Assembly: GCA_002354335.1 (NCBI GenBank) | Contig: DELI01000015.1 | Coordinates: 1 to 8,765 of the forward strand | Direction of reading: 5' to 3' | DNA from: Sphingobacterium sp. UBA2700 | GTDB taxonomy: Bacteria > Bacteroidota > Bacteroidia > Sphingobacteriales > Sphingobacteriaceae | DNA: 8,765 bases | Shown: piece by piece, positions 1 through 6,770 of the stretch | Layout of the letters: each line of letters opens with the position of its first letter | How positions within the stretch are numbered: the first letter of the stretch is position 1 | Program-made: the position numbers and the translations under genes | The notes under the pieces: model-generated | What the model saw: the letters and a program-made list of their open reading frames with translations, nothing else | Databases searched by the model: none | Told to the model about the DNA's origin: nothing

Positions 1-7
1 GGCTTTA

Positions 8-22
8 AGCTATCGAATAGCT
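8..22. other. Short perfect hairpin at the window edge
   Basis: AGCTAT (8-13) and ATAGCT (17-22) form a 6-bp perfect inverted repeat around a 3-base CGA loop. No T-run follows on the plus strand and the minus-strand exit is cut close to the window edge, so a terminator cannot be claimed. It directly precedes the first heptad tract of the repeat array and may be the end of a transcription unit lying to the left, or chance. Confidence 0.3.
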
Positions 23-23
23 G

Positions 24-51
24 TTAGTATTTAGTAGTTAGTATTTAGTAT
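24..51. repeat. Phased 7-bp TTAGTAN tract, first copy
   Basis: Four heptads in direct succession, TTAGTAT TTAGTAG TTAGTAT TTAGTAT, then TAAGACC. Equivalent tracts lie at about 109-129 (TTAGTAA, TTAGTAG, TTAGTAT) and 203-223 (TTAGTAT, TTAGTAC, TTAGTAT) in the next two units. The heptads are not self-complementary, so they do not make a hairpin by themselves. Confidence 0.75.
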
Positions 52-382
52 TAAGACCTATGGCGCTAGATACTGCTCACACCTTAAATCCTTCCTTTCG
101 TGTAGTAGTTAGTAATTAGTAGTTAGTATTAATACCTATGGCGTAATATCCGCTACAATATATGATCCTGTCAATCCTTTCATCCTTCCTTTCGTGTAGT
201 AGTTAGTATTTAGTACTTAGTATTAAGACCTATGGCGTAATATCCGCGACAATACATGATCCTGCTCATCTTTAAATCCTTCCTTTCCTGGTTCAAGACT
301 AACGTTGTAATAATAAAAACCATGCGCAATGAGCTGACTCCTGTCAATCCTTTCACCCTTCATCTCCTAGTTCAAGACAAAA
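24..382. repeat. Degenerate tandem repeat array, 94-bp period, intergenic
   Basis: The string TCCTTCCTTTC recurs with its first CC at 90, 184 and 278, exactly 94 bp apart. Each of the first three units carries a heptad tract (TTAGTAN), then ACCTATGGCG (starting at 56, 134 and 228), then an A/T-rich stretch. Unit 1 is about 16 bp shorter than units 2 and 3 inside its right half. A fourth, more diverged unit (about 288-366) lacks the heptads but keeps CTGTCAATCCTTTCA (341-355, also at 168-182). TCCTRGTTCAAGAC occurs at 286-299 and 365-378. I see no gene here on either strand. The array lies just downstream of the sphingolipid operon terminator. It is not a CRISPR array because units abut and no unique spacers are present. 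Function unknown. Confidence 0.8.
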
Positions 383-383
383 C

Positions 384-415
384 AAAAAGCTAGCAAATGA
401 TTTTGCTAGCTTTTT
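384..415 (-). terminator. Intrinsic terminator of the sphingolipid operon
   Basis: Perfect inverted repeat: 384-397 pairs with 402-415 over 14 bp (core GCTAGCAAA / TTTGCTAGC, flanked by A5 and T5) around the 4-base loop TGAT. Read on the minus strand, the stem ends in a run of Ts followed by GTTTTG, a classical rho-independent terminator 25 bp past the stop codon of the GtrA-family gene. The stem is flanked by A and T runs on both sides, so it could also stop transcription coming from the left. Confidence 0.93.
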
Positions 416-439
416 CAATTATCTTTTAATAATCGTCTT

Positions 440-826
440 TTATTTACGAAACACCCAATACTTCTGTAAAGTGAAATTAAAGCCTAGGGACACGACGATC
501 TCTACAATCAGTTTGGAGAGCAAGAAATGCCAATGCATTAAATCGACGAATATGTGTATTCCTAATGATTTCAGGCCGATGCTTCCAAGAACCACAATGA
601 TAAATTTCCAGAGTTGGCTCCCTATCGATTCTGCTCGGCTGTTGAATGACCAGTACCGGTTTATCGTAAAGTTGACAATGGCGCCTAAGCTGCCACTAAT
701 GACATTGGAGAACGGTGCAGTGTACTTCAGGACGGTATAACAGAATGTGTAGATACCAAAGTCAGACAGACCGCCGATAAAAGCAGACAGCTGAACCTTC
801 AGAAATTCTCTAACTTTTGCTGTCAT
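440..826 (-). CDS. GtrA-family four-helix membrane protein
   Basis: A 128-residue, very hydrophobic protein with about four membrane segments (roughly residues 9-31, 39-57, 72-92 and 100-118), the usual size and topology of the GtrA/DPMS family. The family hallmark is present twice: NFTINRYWSF at 52-61 and NFTLQKYWVF at 117-126, each placing N-F and an aromatic W-x-F at the end of helices 2 and 4, which suggests an internal two-helix duplication. Characterised relatives are thought to move polyprenyl-phosphate-linked sugars across the inner membrane or to anchor glycosyltransferases. It is the last gene of the operon, starting 11 nt after the CDP-alcohol phosphatidyltransferase stop. No glycosyltransferase gene accompanies it here, so a role with the sphingolipid itself, as translocator or partner of the head-group enzyme, is a reasonable but unproven inference. 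The ATG at 826 is the natural start. Confidence 0.9.
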   Translation of the reverse strand: MTAKVREFLKVQLSAFIGGLSDFGIYTFCYTVLKYTAPFSNVISGSLGAIVNFTINRYWSFNSRAESIGSQLWKFIIVVLGSIGLKSLGIHIFVDLMHWHFLLSKLIVEIVVSLGFNFTLQKYWVFRK

Positions 827-837
827 CCCTTATAATC

Positions 838-1533
838 TTAAGCCTCTTGACCTTCCTTTAATTTTGCTGCCTTTTCCTCAGCATCTTTGATATCTCCCAG
901 ATCCAAGAGCTTTTTGGTATCGCCCAGATTGATGAAGAACAAGATAATACAGATTCCTAAAACGCTATAATTGATGGAGCCAGGAACAAATACCTCTAGC
1001 ATAAGCACTGCTGAAATGATCACACGAATCTCTGTAGGTCCCAAAAGTCCGGCATCGATCGTGTATTTATCAGTGATGCGATATCTCAACTGTGAAATGA
1101 TCATTGCCCAACCATACAATGCCACCAACGTAAAGCCAAGATATTTAAAATCGCCCGGCGCATAGAAAACATAGCCCAATCCAATGAATACGGTACTTAC
1201 CCAATCCATCACAATATCTAGCGCGAATCCGTACCACTTTCTGGATTTATTTCGGTAGAACGCAATTCGACCATCTAAGGAATCGCCGAACCATTGCACG
1301 AAGAAACCGACAATACCCAAGAGCAGGTAGTTAATGTGAACATATTCTGCCAATAAGAAGCTGCCCATTATCATCAAAGATCCAAACAAGCCTATTGCCG
1401 TTAACCCGTCCGAAGAAATCCAGCTTGGAATCCGCGGCACTAAATAGGTTATCAGTCTTTGTTCCGGATTGGCCAAGATATTTGTGCGTTTTCTATCCTG
1501 AAACAACTTTTTGTTGATTTTCTCTTCACTCAT
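838..1533 (-). CDS. CDP-alcohol phosphatidyltransferase-family membrane enzyme, possible sphingolipid head-group transferase
   Basis: A 231-residue polytopic membrane protein. Counting from the GTG one codon upstream of the chosen ATG, the metal-binding signature lies at residues 85-111: D85-x2-D88-G89-x2-A92, then G103-x3-D107-x3-D111. All four aspartates and both glycines of the CDP-OH_P family are kept, but the usual A-R is A92-F93-Y94-R95 and the spacing to G103 is one residue longer than canonical. Hydrophobic segments lie around 42-63, 66-82, 104-122, 131-150, 170-182 and 188-203. The C-terminus is a charged tail. The family transfers a phospho-alcohol from a CDP-linked donor to an acceptor alcohol at the membrane. 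Lying in an operon with serine palmitoyltransferase, it may place a phospho-head group on ceramide, or make a phospholipid donor for that step. The substrate cannot be read from sequence. ATG at 1533 is preferred over the adjoining GTG at 1536. It begins 12 nt after the preceding gene. Confidence 0.88.
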   Translation of the reverse strand: MSEEKINKKLFQDRKRTNILANPEQRLITYLVPRIPSWISSDGLTAIGLFGSLMIMGSFLLAEYVHINYLLLGIVGFFVQWFGDSLDGRIAFYRNKSRKWYGFALDIVMDWVSTVFIGLGYVFYAPGDFKYLGFTLVALYGWAMIISQLRYRITDKYTIDAGLLGPTEIRVIISAVLMLEVFVPGSINYSVLGICIILFFINLGDTKKLLDLGDIKDAEEKAAKLKEGQEA

Positions 1534-1545
1534 CACTTCTATTTT

Positions 1546-2544
1546 TTATAGCCATTTATGGCTTTTGTACCAATTTAAACTCTCCGTCAGTCCTCTTTCC
1601 AAATCATATTGAGGATTAAAACCTAGGTTTTTTACTGCATGACTGATATTACAGCCCCAGTTTTCGGCCGTCAACTCCCCTAACCTCTCCGGATAAAGAA
1701 CCGGTGTTTTACTAGAATTCTTGTATAGCCTTTGCGATACCTGTGCGACGAACCTAATAAGGGACAACGGCACGTGTACACGAAAAAGGCGCTTTTTTAA
1801 TGTAGACTTAAAGATATCGGCCATGGCATAGCGTGAATAAATGAGACCATCGGAGATATTGTAAAATTGTAAAGCATCTTGCTTCACCATACATCCTTGC
1901 AACAGAACGTCGCAAAGGTCTTTCACATAAATAAAACTCAATTTCTGCGGGTTTCGCCCGATATATGGGTCGAGCCCCTTATTCATGGTATCAAACAATA
2001 TGAAAATATCCTTTTCACGAGGACCGTATACTGCTGTTGGTCTAAATACAGAAACCGGTTTATCCGCAAACTTCTCGCGAATCATCAATTCCGATGCGCG
2101 CTTGCTGCGCCCATAAACCGTAACAGGACGATAAGGGAAAGATTCATCGATTAGTTTCTCACTATTGAAAGCGATTGGTCCGACCGCCGCCAAGCTGCTC
2201 ACATACACGACACGTTCCAATGGGATGTGTGCCGTTGTAGCCGCATGGAGTATAGCTTCGGTGTAATCGACGTTCACCTTGTTCATTTGTTTCTCATCTT
2301 TCGCCTTGGTCATTGCCGCGGCATGGATGATATAGTGGTATTGTTCCTCTTCAAATAAATGTTTAAGATTTTCGACATCCCCCAGATTTGGGTAGACGAA
2401 TTTATCGACAAAAGGCGCTATTTGGTCTGTTACACTACTCGATCTTACTGCAGCATGCACCTCCAGTCCCAAGTTTTGGGCAGCCTCTACCAAGTGAGAA
2501 CCTACAAATCCGCTCGCACCAGTAATGAAGATTTTCTTTTTCAT
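1546..2544 (-). CDS. NAD(P)-dependent epimerase/dehydrogenase-fold protein, candidate sphingolipid 3-keto reductase (CerR-like)
   Basis: A 332-residue extended short-chain dehydrogenase. The N-terminal Rossmann motif G9-A-S-G12-F-V-G15 binds the dinucleotide. S116/S117, Y144 and K148 form the active site (YVSS, then YGRSK), followed by FRPTAVYGP at 168-175, typical of the epimerase-dehydratase family. Length is normal and nothing is truncated. The family name suggests nucleotide-sugar chemistry, but no sugar pathway is nearby. In bacteria that make sphingolipids, a member of this family encoded near spt (CerR in Caulobacter) reduces the 3-keto group left by serine palmitoyltransferase, and I infer that role here. 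The start codon overlaps the stop of the acyltransferase gene as ATGA (2541-2544), so the two are probably translationally coupled and needed in matched amounts. Alternative: a sugar or steroid-like dehydrogenase of unknown substrate. Confidence 0.85.
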   Translation of the reverse strand: MKKKIFITGASGFVGSHLVEAAQNLGLEVHAAVRSSSVTDQIAPFVDKFVYPNLGDVENLKHLFEEEQYHYIIHAAAMTKAKDEKQMNKVNVDYTEAILHAATTAHIPLERVVYVSSLAAVGPIAFNSEKLIDESFPYRPVTVYGRSKRASELMIREKFADKPVSVFRPTAVYGPREKDIFILFDTMNKGLDPYIGRNPQKLSFIYVKDLCDVLLQGCMVKQDALQFYNISDGLIYSRYAMADIFKSTLKKRLFRVHVPLSLIRFVAQVSQRLYKNSSKTPVLYPERLGELTAENWGCNISHAVKNLGFNPQYDLERGLTESLNWYKSHKWL

Positions 2545-3662
2545 ATTGCTTTTTCGTACAGACGATACCGTTTGTAGAAATCTGCATTGATTTGCTCAAT
2601 AGCGTGATTCATCATGTAATTGTGATCCAACATCCAAGAACATTCTGCTTCTACAATCCCCGAGGGCATCGCATTTTTGATGATACGACCGTATAGACAG
2701 GCTTCAATACCTAGCTTACGGTAATTATCCAGAACTCCCAGCATGAGTACTCTAAGCGATTTGATATTCTTTTTACCGAACAGCAATTTGAATATACCGG
2801 TAGGAAGCAACCTACCGCGCTTAATATTGATCAATATTTCGTTGATATTAGGCACTCCTAGTGCAAAGCCGACGATCTCATCGCCCTTTTGAGCAAGGAT
2901 ACAATATTTCGGATCGACGATCATTTTTAGGTCCTTCGCGACGTAGAAAAACTCATCATCAGTCATGGGTACAAAACCCAGGTTCTTATCCCAAGCTTTA
3001 TTGTAAACCACCTTGATACGTTCCGCTTCGTTCTTAAAATCTTTCAGATTAATTTGGCGAAGGATAATGCCTGAGCGCTCCAAACGAGCTTCGAGCTTAT
3101 CCAAAAGTAACACCGAGCGGTGGCTAGCGCCAGCTTTATTGACAAGATAGGCCCGAAGGTCTTCTTTCTTTTCAAAGCCCGCATTCGTTATCAGATCGAT
3201 GTAATAAGGGAAATTATATGGCATCATGGCCATCGGAGGTCGGTCGAAACCTTCAACCAACAGACCACAAGTATCGTTTGTCGACAAATTAATAGGCCCC
3301 ACAATGTTGGTGGCGCCCTTTGCTTTTACCCATGCAGTTGCCGTTTCGAGCAATTTATTGGCAACTTCTTGATCGTTGATGGCATCAAAAAAACCGAATT
3401 GCCCTTCATTAACATGGTTAAATTTATTGTGATTGACATTGTAGATCGCCAGCACACGCCCTACAATTTTGCCATCTTGATATGCTAAAAAGGGTTGTGC
3501 CTGTGAATGCTTGTAGAAAGGATGTTTCTTTGGATTAAGCATATCATCCTGCCCTAAGAACAACTCAGGAACGTAGTTTGGGTCTCCCTCATAGAGGTCG
3601 TGCGGGAAATCGATGAAACTCGCACGCTGACGCTTCGTTTCTACAGGAACAATCGTAATCAC
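2541..3662 (-). CDS. GNAT-fold N-acyltransferase-like protein, candidate bacterial ceramide synthase
   Basis: A 373-residue soluble protein with no signal peptide or clear membrane helix. Conserved-looking blocks are GPINLSTNDTCGLLVEGF at 122-139 followed by RPPMAMMPYNFPYY at 141-154, and a C-terminal block with VEAECSWMLDHNYMMN (337-352) and YKRYRLYEK (363-371). I recognise these as marks of a conserved GNAT-like family often annotated only as hypothetical. The central and C-terminal part (about 200-345) has the pattern of an acyl-CoA N-acyltransferase domain. A GNAT-superfamily enzyme encoded near spt in Caulobacter acts as ceramide synthase, joining a fatty acyl group to the sphingoid amine. 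Placement between spt and the reductase supports the same job here. The start is GTG at 3662. In-frame stops lie just upstream, and the frame is the same as spt, separated by tandem TAATAA and four codons. Substrate chain length is unknown. Confidence 0.82.
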   Translation of the reverse strand: MITIVPVETKRQRASFIDFPHDLYEGDPNYVPELFLGQDDMLNPKKHPFYKHSQAQPFLAYQDGKIVGRVLAIYNVNHNKFNHVNEGQFGFFDAINDQEVANKLLETATAWVKAKGATNIVGPINLSTNDTCGLLVEGFDRPPMAMMPYNFPYYIDLITNAGFEKKEDLRAYLVNKAGASHRSVLLLDKLEARLERSGIILRQINLKDFKNEAERIKVVYNKAWDKNLGFVPMTDDEFFYVAKDLKMIVDPKYCILAQKGDEIVGFALGVPNINEILINIKRGRLLPTGIFKLLFGKKNIKSLRVLMLGVLDNYRKLGIEACLYGRIIKNAMPSGIVEAECSWMLDHNYMMNHAIEQINADFYKRYRLYEKAI

Positions 3663-3677
3663 AGGTTTAATGCTTTA

Positions 3678-4889
<1,212 letters not shown>

Positions 4890-4955
4890 TCAGGTATCTA
4901 TATTCTCAATAATATTTACTTTTTGAACTTTTAACAAAAAACGTCAAAAATCCCA

Positions 4956-4985
4956 CAAAGGTACAAAACTACGCCTAACTACAAA
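4956..4985 (-). promoter_or_regulatory. Promoter of the spt operon (Bacteroidota type)
   Basis: On the minus strand, -7 TACCTTTG (reverse complement of 4956-4963) and -33 TTTG (reverse complement of 4982-4985) are separated by 18 bp between TTG and TAnnTTTG. This is an exact match to the consensus of the Bacteroidota primary sigma factor. Transcription would begin near 4949, giving a leader of about 60 nt before the spt ATG. No other convincing promoter lies within the operon's short gaps. Confidence 0.82.
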
Positions 4986-5132
4986 TAATATAAGTGTAAC
5001 TTTTACCTTTTGATACAAAAAATCGTCGCAAACATACAAAACTTAAACCTCAATTTAGTTTTAATTTGACATATAAATATCATAAAATTAAATTAATATT
5101 AACAGATTGTTTAGTATTAAAACAACGATTGT

Positions 5133-5162
5133 TTTGCTAATTTTCCTAAATTATTACCTTTG
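5133..5162 (+). promoter_or_regulatory. Promoter of smpB (Bacteroidota type)
   Basis: TTTG at 5133-5136 and TACCTTTG at 5155-5162, 18 bp apart, are a full -33/-7 consensus match. The -7 element is identical to that of spt. Transcription would begin near 5169, leaving a leader of about 16 nt before the ATG at 5185. This also excludes the in-frame TTG upstream start, because it would lie before the promoter. Confidence 0.82.
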
Positions 5163-5184
5163 TGCTTCAAACGAAACGGACAAA

Positions 5185-5640
5185 ATGGCAATTTCATCAA
5201 CAGTTAATATAAAAAACAAACGCGCATCCTTCGAATTCCACTTGTTGGATCGCTATGTCGCAGGCATTGCTTTATTGGGAACTGAGATTAAGTCCATCCG
5301 TCAAGGTAAAGCCAATATTAACGACAGTTTTTGCGCATTTTTCGAAGACGGGCTTTACATTCGTAACATGCACATTGCAGAGTACTCGTTCGGATCTTTT
5401 TACAATCACGAAGCGAAACGCGACAGGAAACTTCTATTAACGAAGAAAGAGCTAAAAAAGCTCCGCGAAAAGGGCGAGGAAAAAGGATTTACAATTGTTC
5501 CTCTTCGCATTTTCGTCAATGAACGCGGTTATGCTAAGATTGAAATCGCACTAGCACAGGGTAAGAAAGACTTCGACAAACGCGATAGCATTAAAGAACG
5601 CGAGTCTAAAAGAGAGCTTGATCGCGCTATGAAACGATAG
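5185..5640 (+). CDS. smpB: SsrA (tmRNA)-binding protein SmpB
   Basis: A 151-residue basic cytoplasmic protein that binds tmRNA and places it in the A site of stalled ribosomes, so that the unfinished protein is tagged for degradation and the ribosome is freed (trans-translation). Family features in order: NKRASFEFHLLDRYVAGIAL at 10-29, then G-T-E-I-K-S-I-R-Q-G with N-I-N-D-S-F (OB-fold core), YIRNMHIAEYSFGSFYNHE further on, and the lysine/arginine-rich tail DKRDSIKERESKRELDRAMKR-like, which becomes helical in the decoding channel. Length is normal. ATG 5185 is chosen because the frame can be extended back to TTG 5107 only through the promoter, and the extra N-terminus is not part of the family. 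The gene ends 14 bp inside the convergent regulator gene, with no terminator visible. Confidence 0.97.
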   Translation: MAISSTVNIKNKRASFEFHLLDRYVAGIALLGTEIKSIRQGKANINDSFCAFFEDGLYIRNMHIAEYSFGSFYNHEAKRDRKLLLTKKELKKLREKGEEKGFTIVPLRIFVNERGYAKIEIALAQGKKDFDKRDSIKERESKRELDRAMKR

Positions 5641-6553
5641 TTTCTGCACGCCGCTGATAGTTTCCTGGAGTCATTTTTTCTCGCTTGCGGAATATGCGTA
5701 CAAAGTAGTTGACGTCGGAAAATCCGCAGGCATAGCACACCTCTTTTACGGAGAGTTTTGTTCGTAGAAGCTCCTTTGCTTTGTTCAAGCGCTCCTGAAT
5801 CACCATCTCCATAGGCGTAATTCCCACCTCTTCCTTGAACACGCGAAATAAACTCGCCTTGCTCATATTCACATGCTGGCTCAGCTGATCAACAGTTAGC
5901 TTATCGTTGATATTAGAGGTAATAAAGTTTCGTATATGCGCAAGCAAGCCACTCCCCTGTGTTTTTGTGGAAGTCGCAACGGTCGATAGCTTCTGTTGTT
6001 GAATGATACGCACTAAAAGTTCCTTAAACAGCATATCGGATAACACATCTTTTAAAGGGTCTGTGCTTATCATCGTGCTAAACAAGCGATCCGTTAGCGA
6101 GGCAATCTCGCTTGTATTGGCGAAATGCACATTCTCCCATGAAAGATTCCATGGTATATTCTTATTCTCTTTCGGATAGCTTTCGTTTAGATAATTCAGT
6201 GTTTGCTCTATCTTATCAGCTGAGACGACTAAAGCAGTGCATTGTGTAGGGTCTTGAAGGGCAGCTTCTGGAAAGTCGATCTCCATCGGCTTTGCTGCTG
6301 GCAGTACAATCGTTTCGCCCGGAAAATAATCGAATGCAGGCATGTCGTTTACATGCATGACTTTCTTGCCTTTCAGCATATTGATAATGACCATATCACT
6401 GAATTGCAATGGCACAAGACTGCTCGCTTGATAAGTTTCGTAGATGTTCAATTCGAAATTATCAAGAGTAAAAGCTCGTCTGTTTTCAACCAATGTACTC
6501 AACTCCTTTTCTTTGGAAAAGGGGAGAGCACGAATTAGATTTTTTCCGCTCAT
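5627..6553 (-). CDS. AraC-family transcriptional regulator, probable activator of the adjacent aldehyde dehydrogenase gene
   Basis: 308 residues from ATG 6553. The N-terminal part, about 1-190, resembles the AraC_N type sensor domain (FPGETIVLPAAKPMEIDFPE in the cupin-like region). The C-terminal 100 residues are a double helix-turn-helix: first HTH around LTVDQLSQHVNMSKASLFRV and second around SVKEVCYACGFSDVNYFVRI, closing with the family's F-R-K-x-x-x-x-T-P-x-x-Y pattern. It is a DNA-binding cytoplasmic regulator. It is divergent from the aldehyde dehydrogenase gene, and paired 21-bp-spaced repeats lie between them, so local control is a strong inference. The inducer is not readable; an aldehyde or alcohol is plausible. 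A GTG at 6562 would add three residues; the ATG is preferred. The 3' end overlaps smpB by 14 bp, tail to tail. Confidence 0.92.
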   Translation of the reverse strand: MSGKNLIRALPFSKEKELSTLVENRRAFTLDNFELNIYETYQASSLVPLQFSDMVIINMLKGKKVMHVNDMPAFDYFPGETIVLPAAKPMEIDFPEAALQDPTQCTALVVSADKIEQTLNYLNESYPKENKNIPWNLSWENVHFANTSEIASLTDRLFSTMISTDPLKDVLSDMLFKELLVRIIQQQKLSTVATSTKTQGSGLLAHIRNFITSNINDKLTVDQLSQHVNMSKASLFRVFKEEVGITPMEMVIQERLNKAKELLRTKLSVKEVCYACGFSDVNYFVRIFRKREKMTPGNYQRRAETIVS

Positions 6554-6583
6554 ATCACACACATTTTATAATTGGTTGCTTAC

Positions 6584-6612
6584 CAAATATATAAAATCTA
6601 TTCATATTCTAA
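6584..6612 (-). promoter_or_regulatory. Possible promoter of the AraC-family regulator
   Basis: The minus strand reads TATATTTG (reverse complement of 6584-6591), an exact TAnnTTTG -7 element, about 31 bp upstream of the ATG at 6553. At the right distance (18 bp) the -33 position reads TTA rather than TTG (6610-6612), so this is a weaker match than the other promoters here, which would suit a lowly expressed regulator. A 5-bp inverted repeat TTGGT/ACCAA (6572-6576 and 6582-6586) touches the -7 element. Confidence 0.5.
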
Positions 6613-6675
6613 AACCATAACTTGCTGATTATGTATAATAATAGACGGATATGAATAATAATACGGCTTGATAGA

Positions 6676-6710
6676 ATAATGCTATTGTCTGCGAGGATAA
6701 TGCTATTGTC
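6676..6710 (+). promoter_or_regulatory. Paired direct-repeat operator for the AraC-family regulator
   Basis: ATAATGCTATTGTC occurs twice without mismatch, at 6676-6689 and 6697-6710. The start-to-start distance is exactly 21 bp, two turns of the helix, which places both copies on one face, as with the paired half-sites of AraC-type activators. The downstream copy contains the TTG of the dehydrogenase -33 element, so a bound dimer would touch RNA polymerase. I read this as the activation site. Which protein binds it is inferred from the neighbouring gene. Confidence 0.82.
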
Positions 6711-6734
6711 AAAATTTCGATCCCCTTAAATTTG
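6706..6734 (+). promoter_or_regulatory. Promoter of the aldehyde dehydrogenase gene
   Basis: TTG at 6706-6708 and TAAATTTG at 6727-6734 are 18 bp apart and match the Bacteroidota -33/-7 consensus. The start of transcription would be near 6741, about 30 nt before the ATG. The -33 lies inside the second operator repeat. Confidence 0.78.
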
Positions 6735-6770
6735 GAATAATTCAAAACGTAAACTTGATAAAACGATAAT

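Noticed and set aside
24..287. CRISPR array
   Set aside because: The 94-bp units abut without unique spacers, the conserved parts are spread over the unit and diverged, and no cas gene is present.
1546..2544. Assignment as a UDP-glucose 4-epimerase or other nucleotide-sugar enzyme
   Set aside because: The fold fits, but no sugar-pathway gene is near, and the coupled position in an spt operon fits a lipid 3-keto reductase better. Left as an alternative.
3120..3488. Open frame on the plus strand inside the acyltransferase gene
   Set aside because: It is antisense to a well-supported coding region, has no recognisable family features and no promoter. The same holds for the antisense frames inside spt, the reductase and the dehydrogenase.
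5029..5053. Second minus-strand promoter for spt (TATGTTTG at 5029-5036)
   Set aside because: The -7 box fits the consensus, but the nearest TTG is only 14 bp away instead of about 18, and a full match exists closer to the gene.
5107..5184. TTG-started N-terminal extension of smpB that looks like a signal peptide
   Set aside because: The hydrophobic stretch is translated from the promoter region. The -33/-7 elements and the predicted transcript start lie inside it, and SmpB is a cytoplasmic RNA-binding protein whose family begins at about the ATG at 5185.
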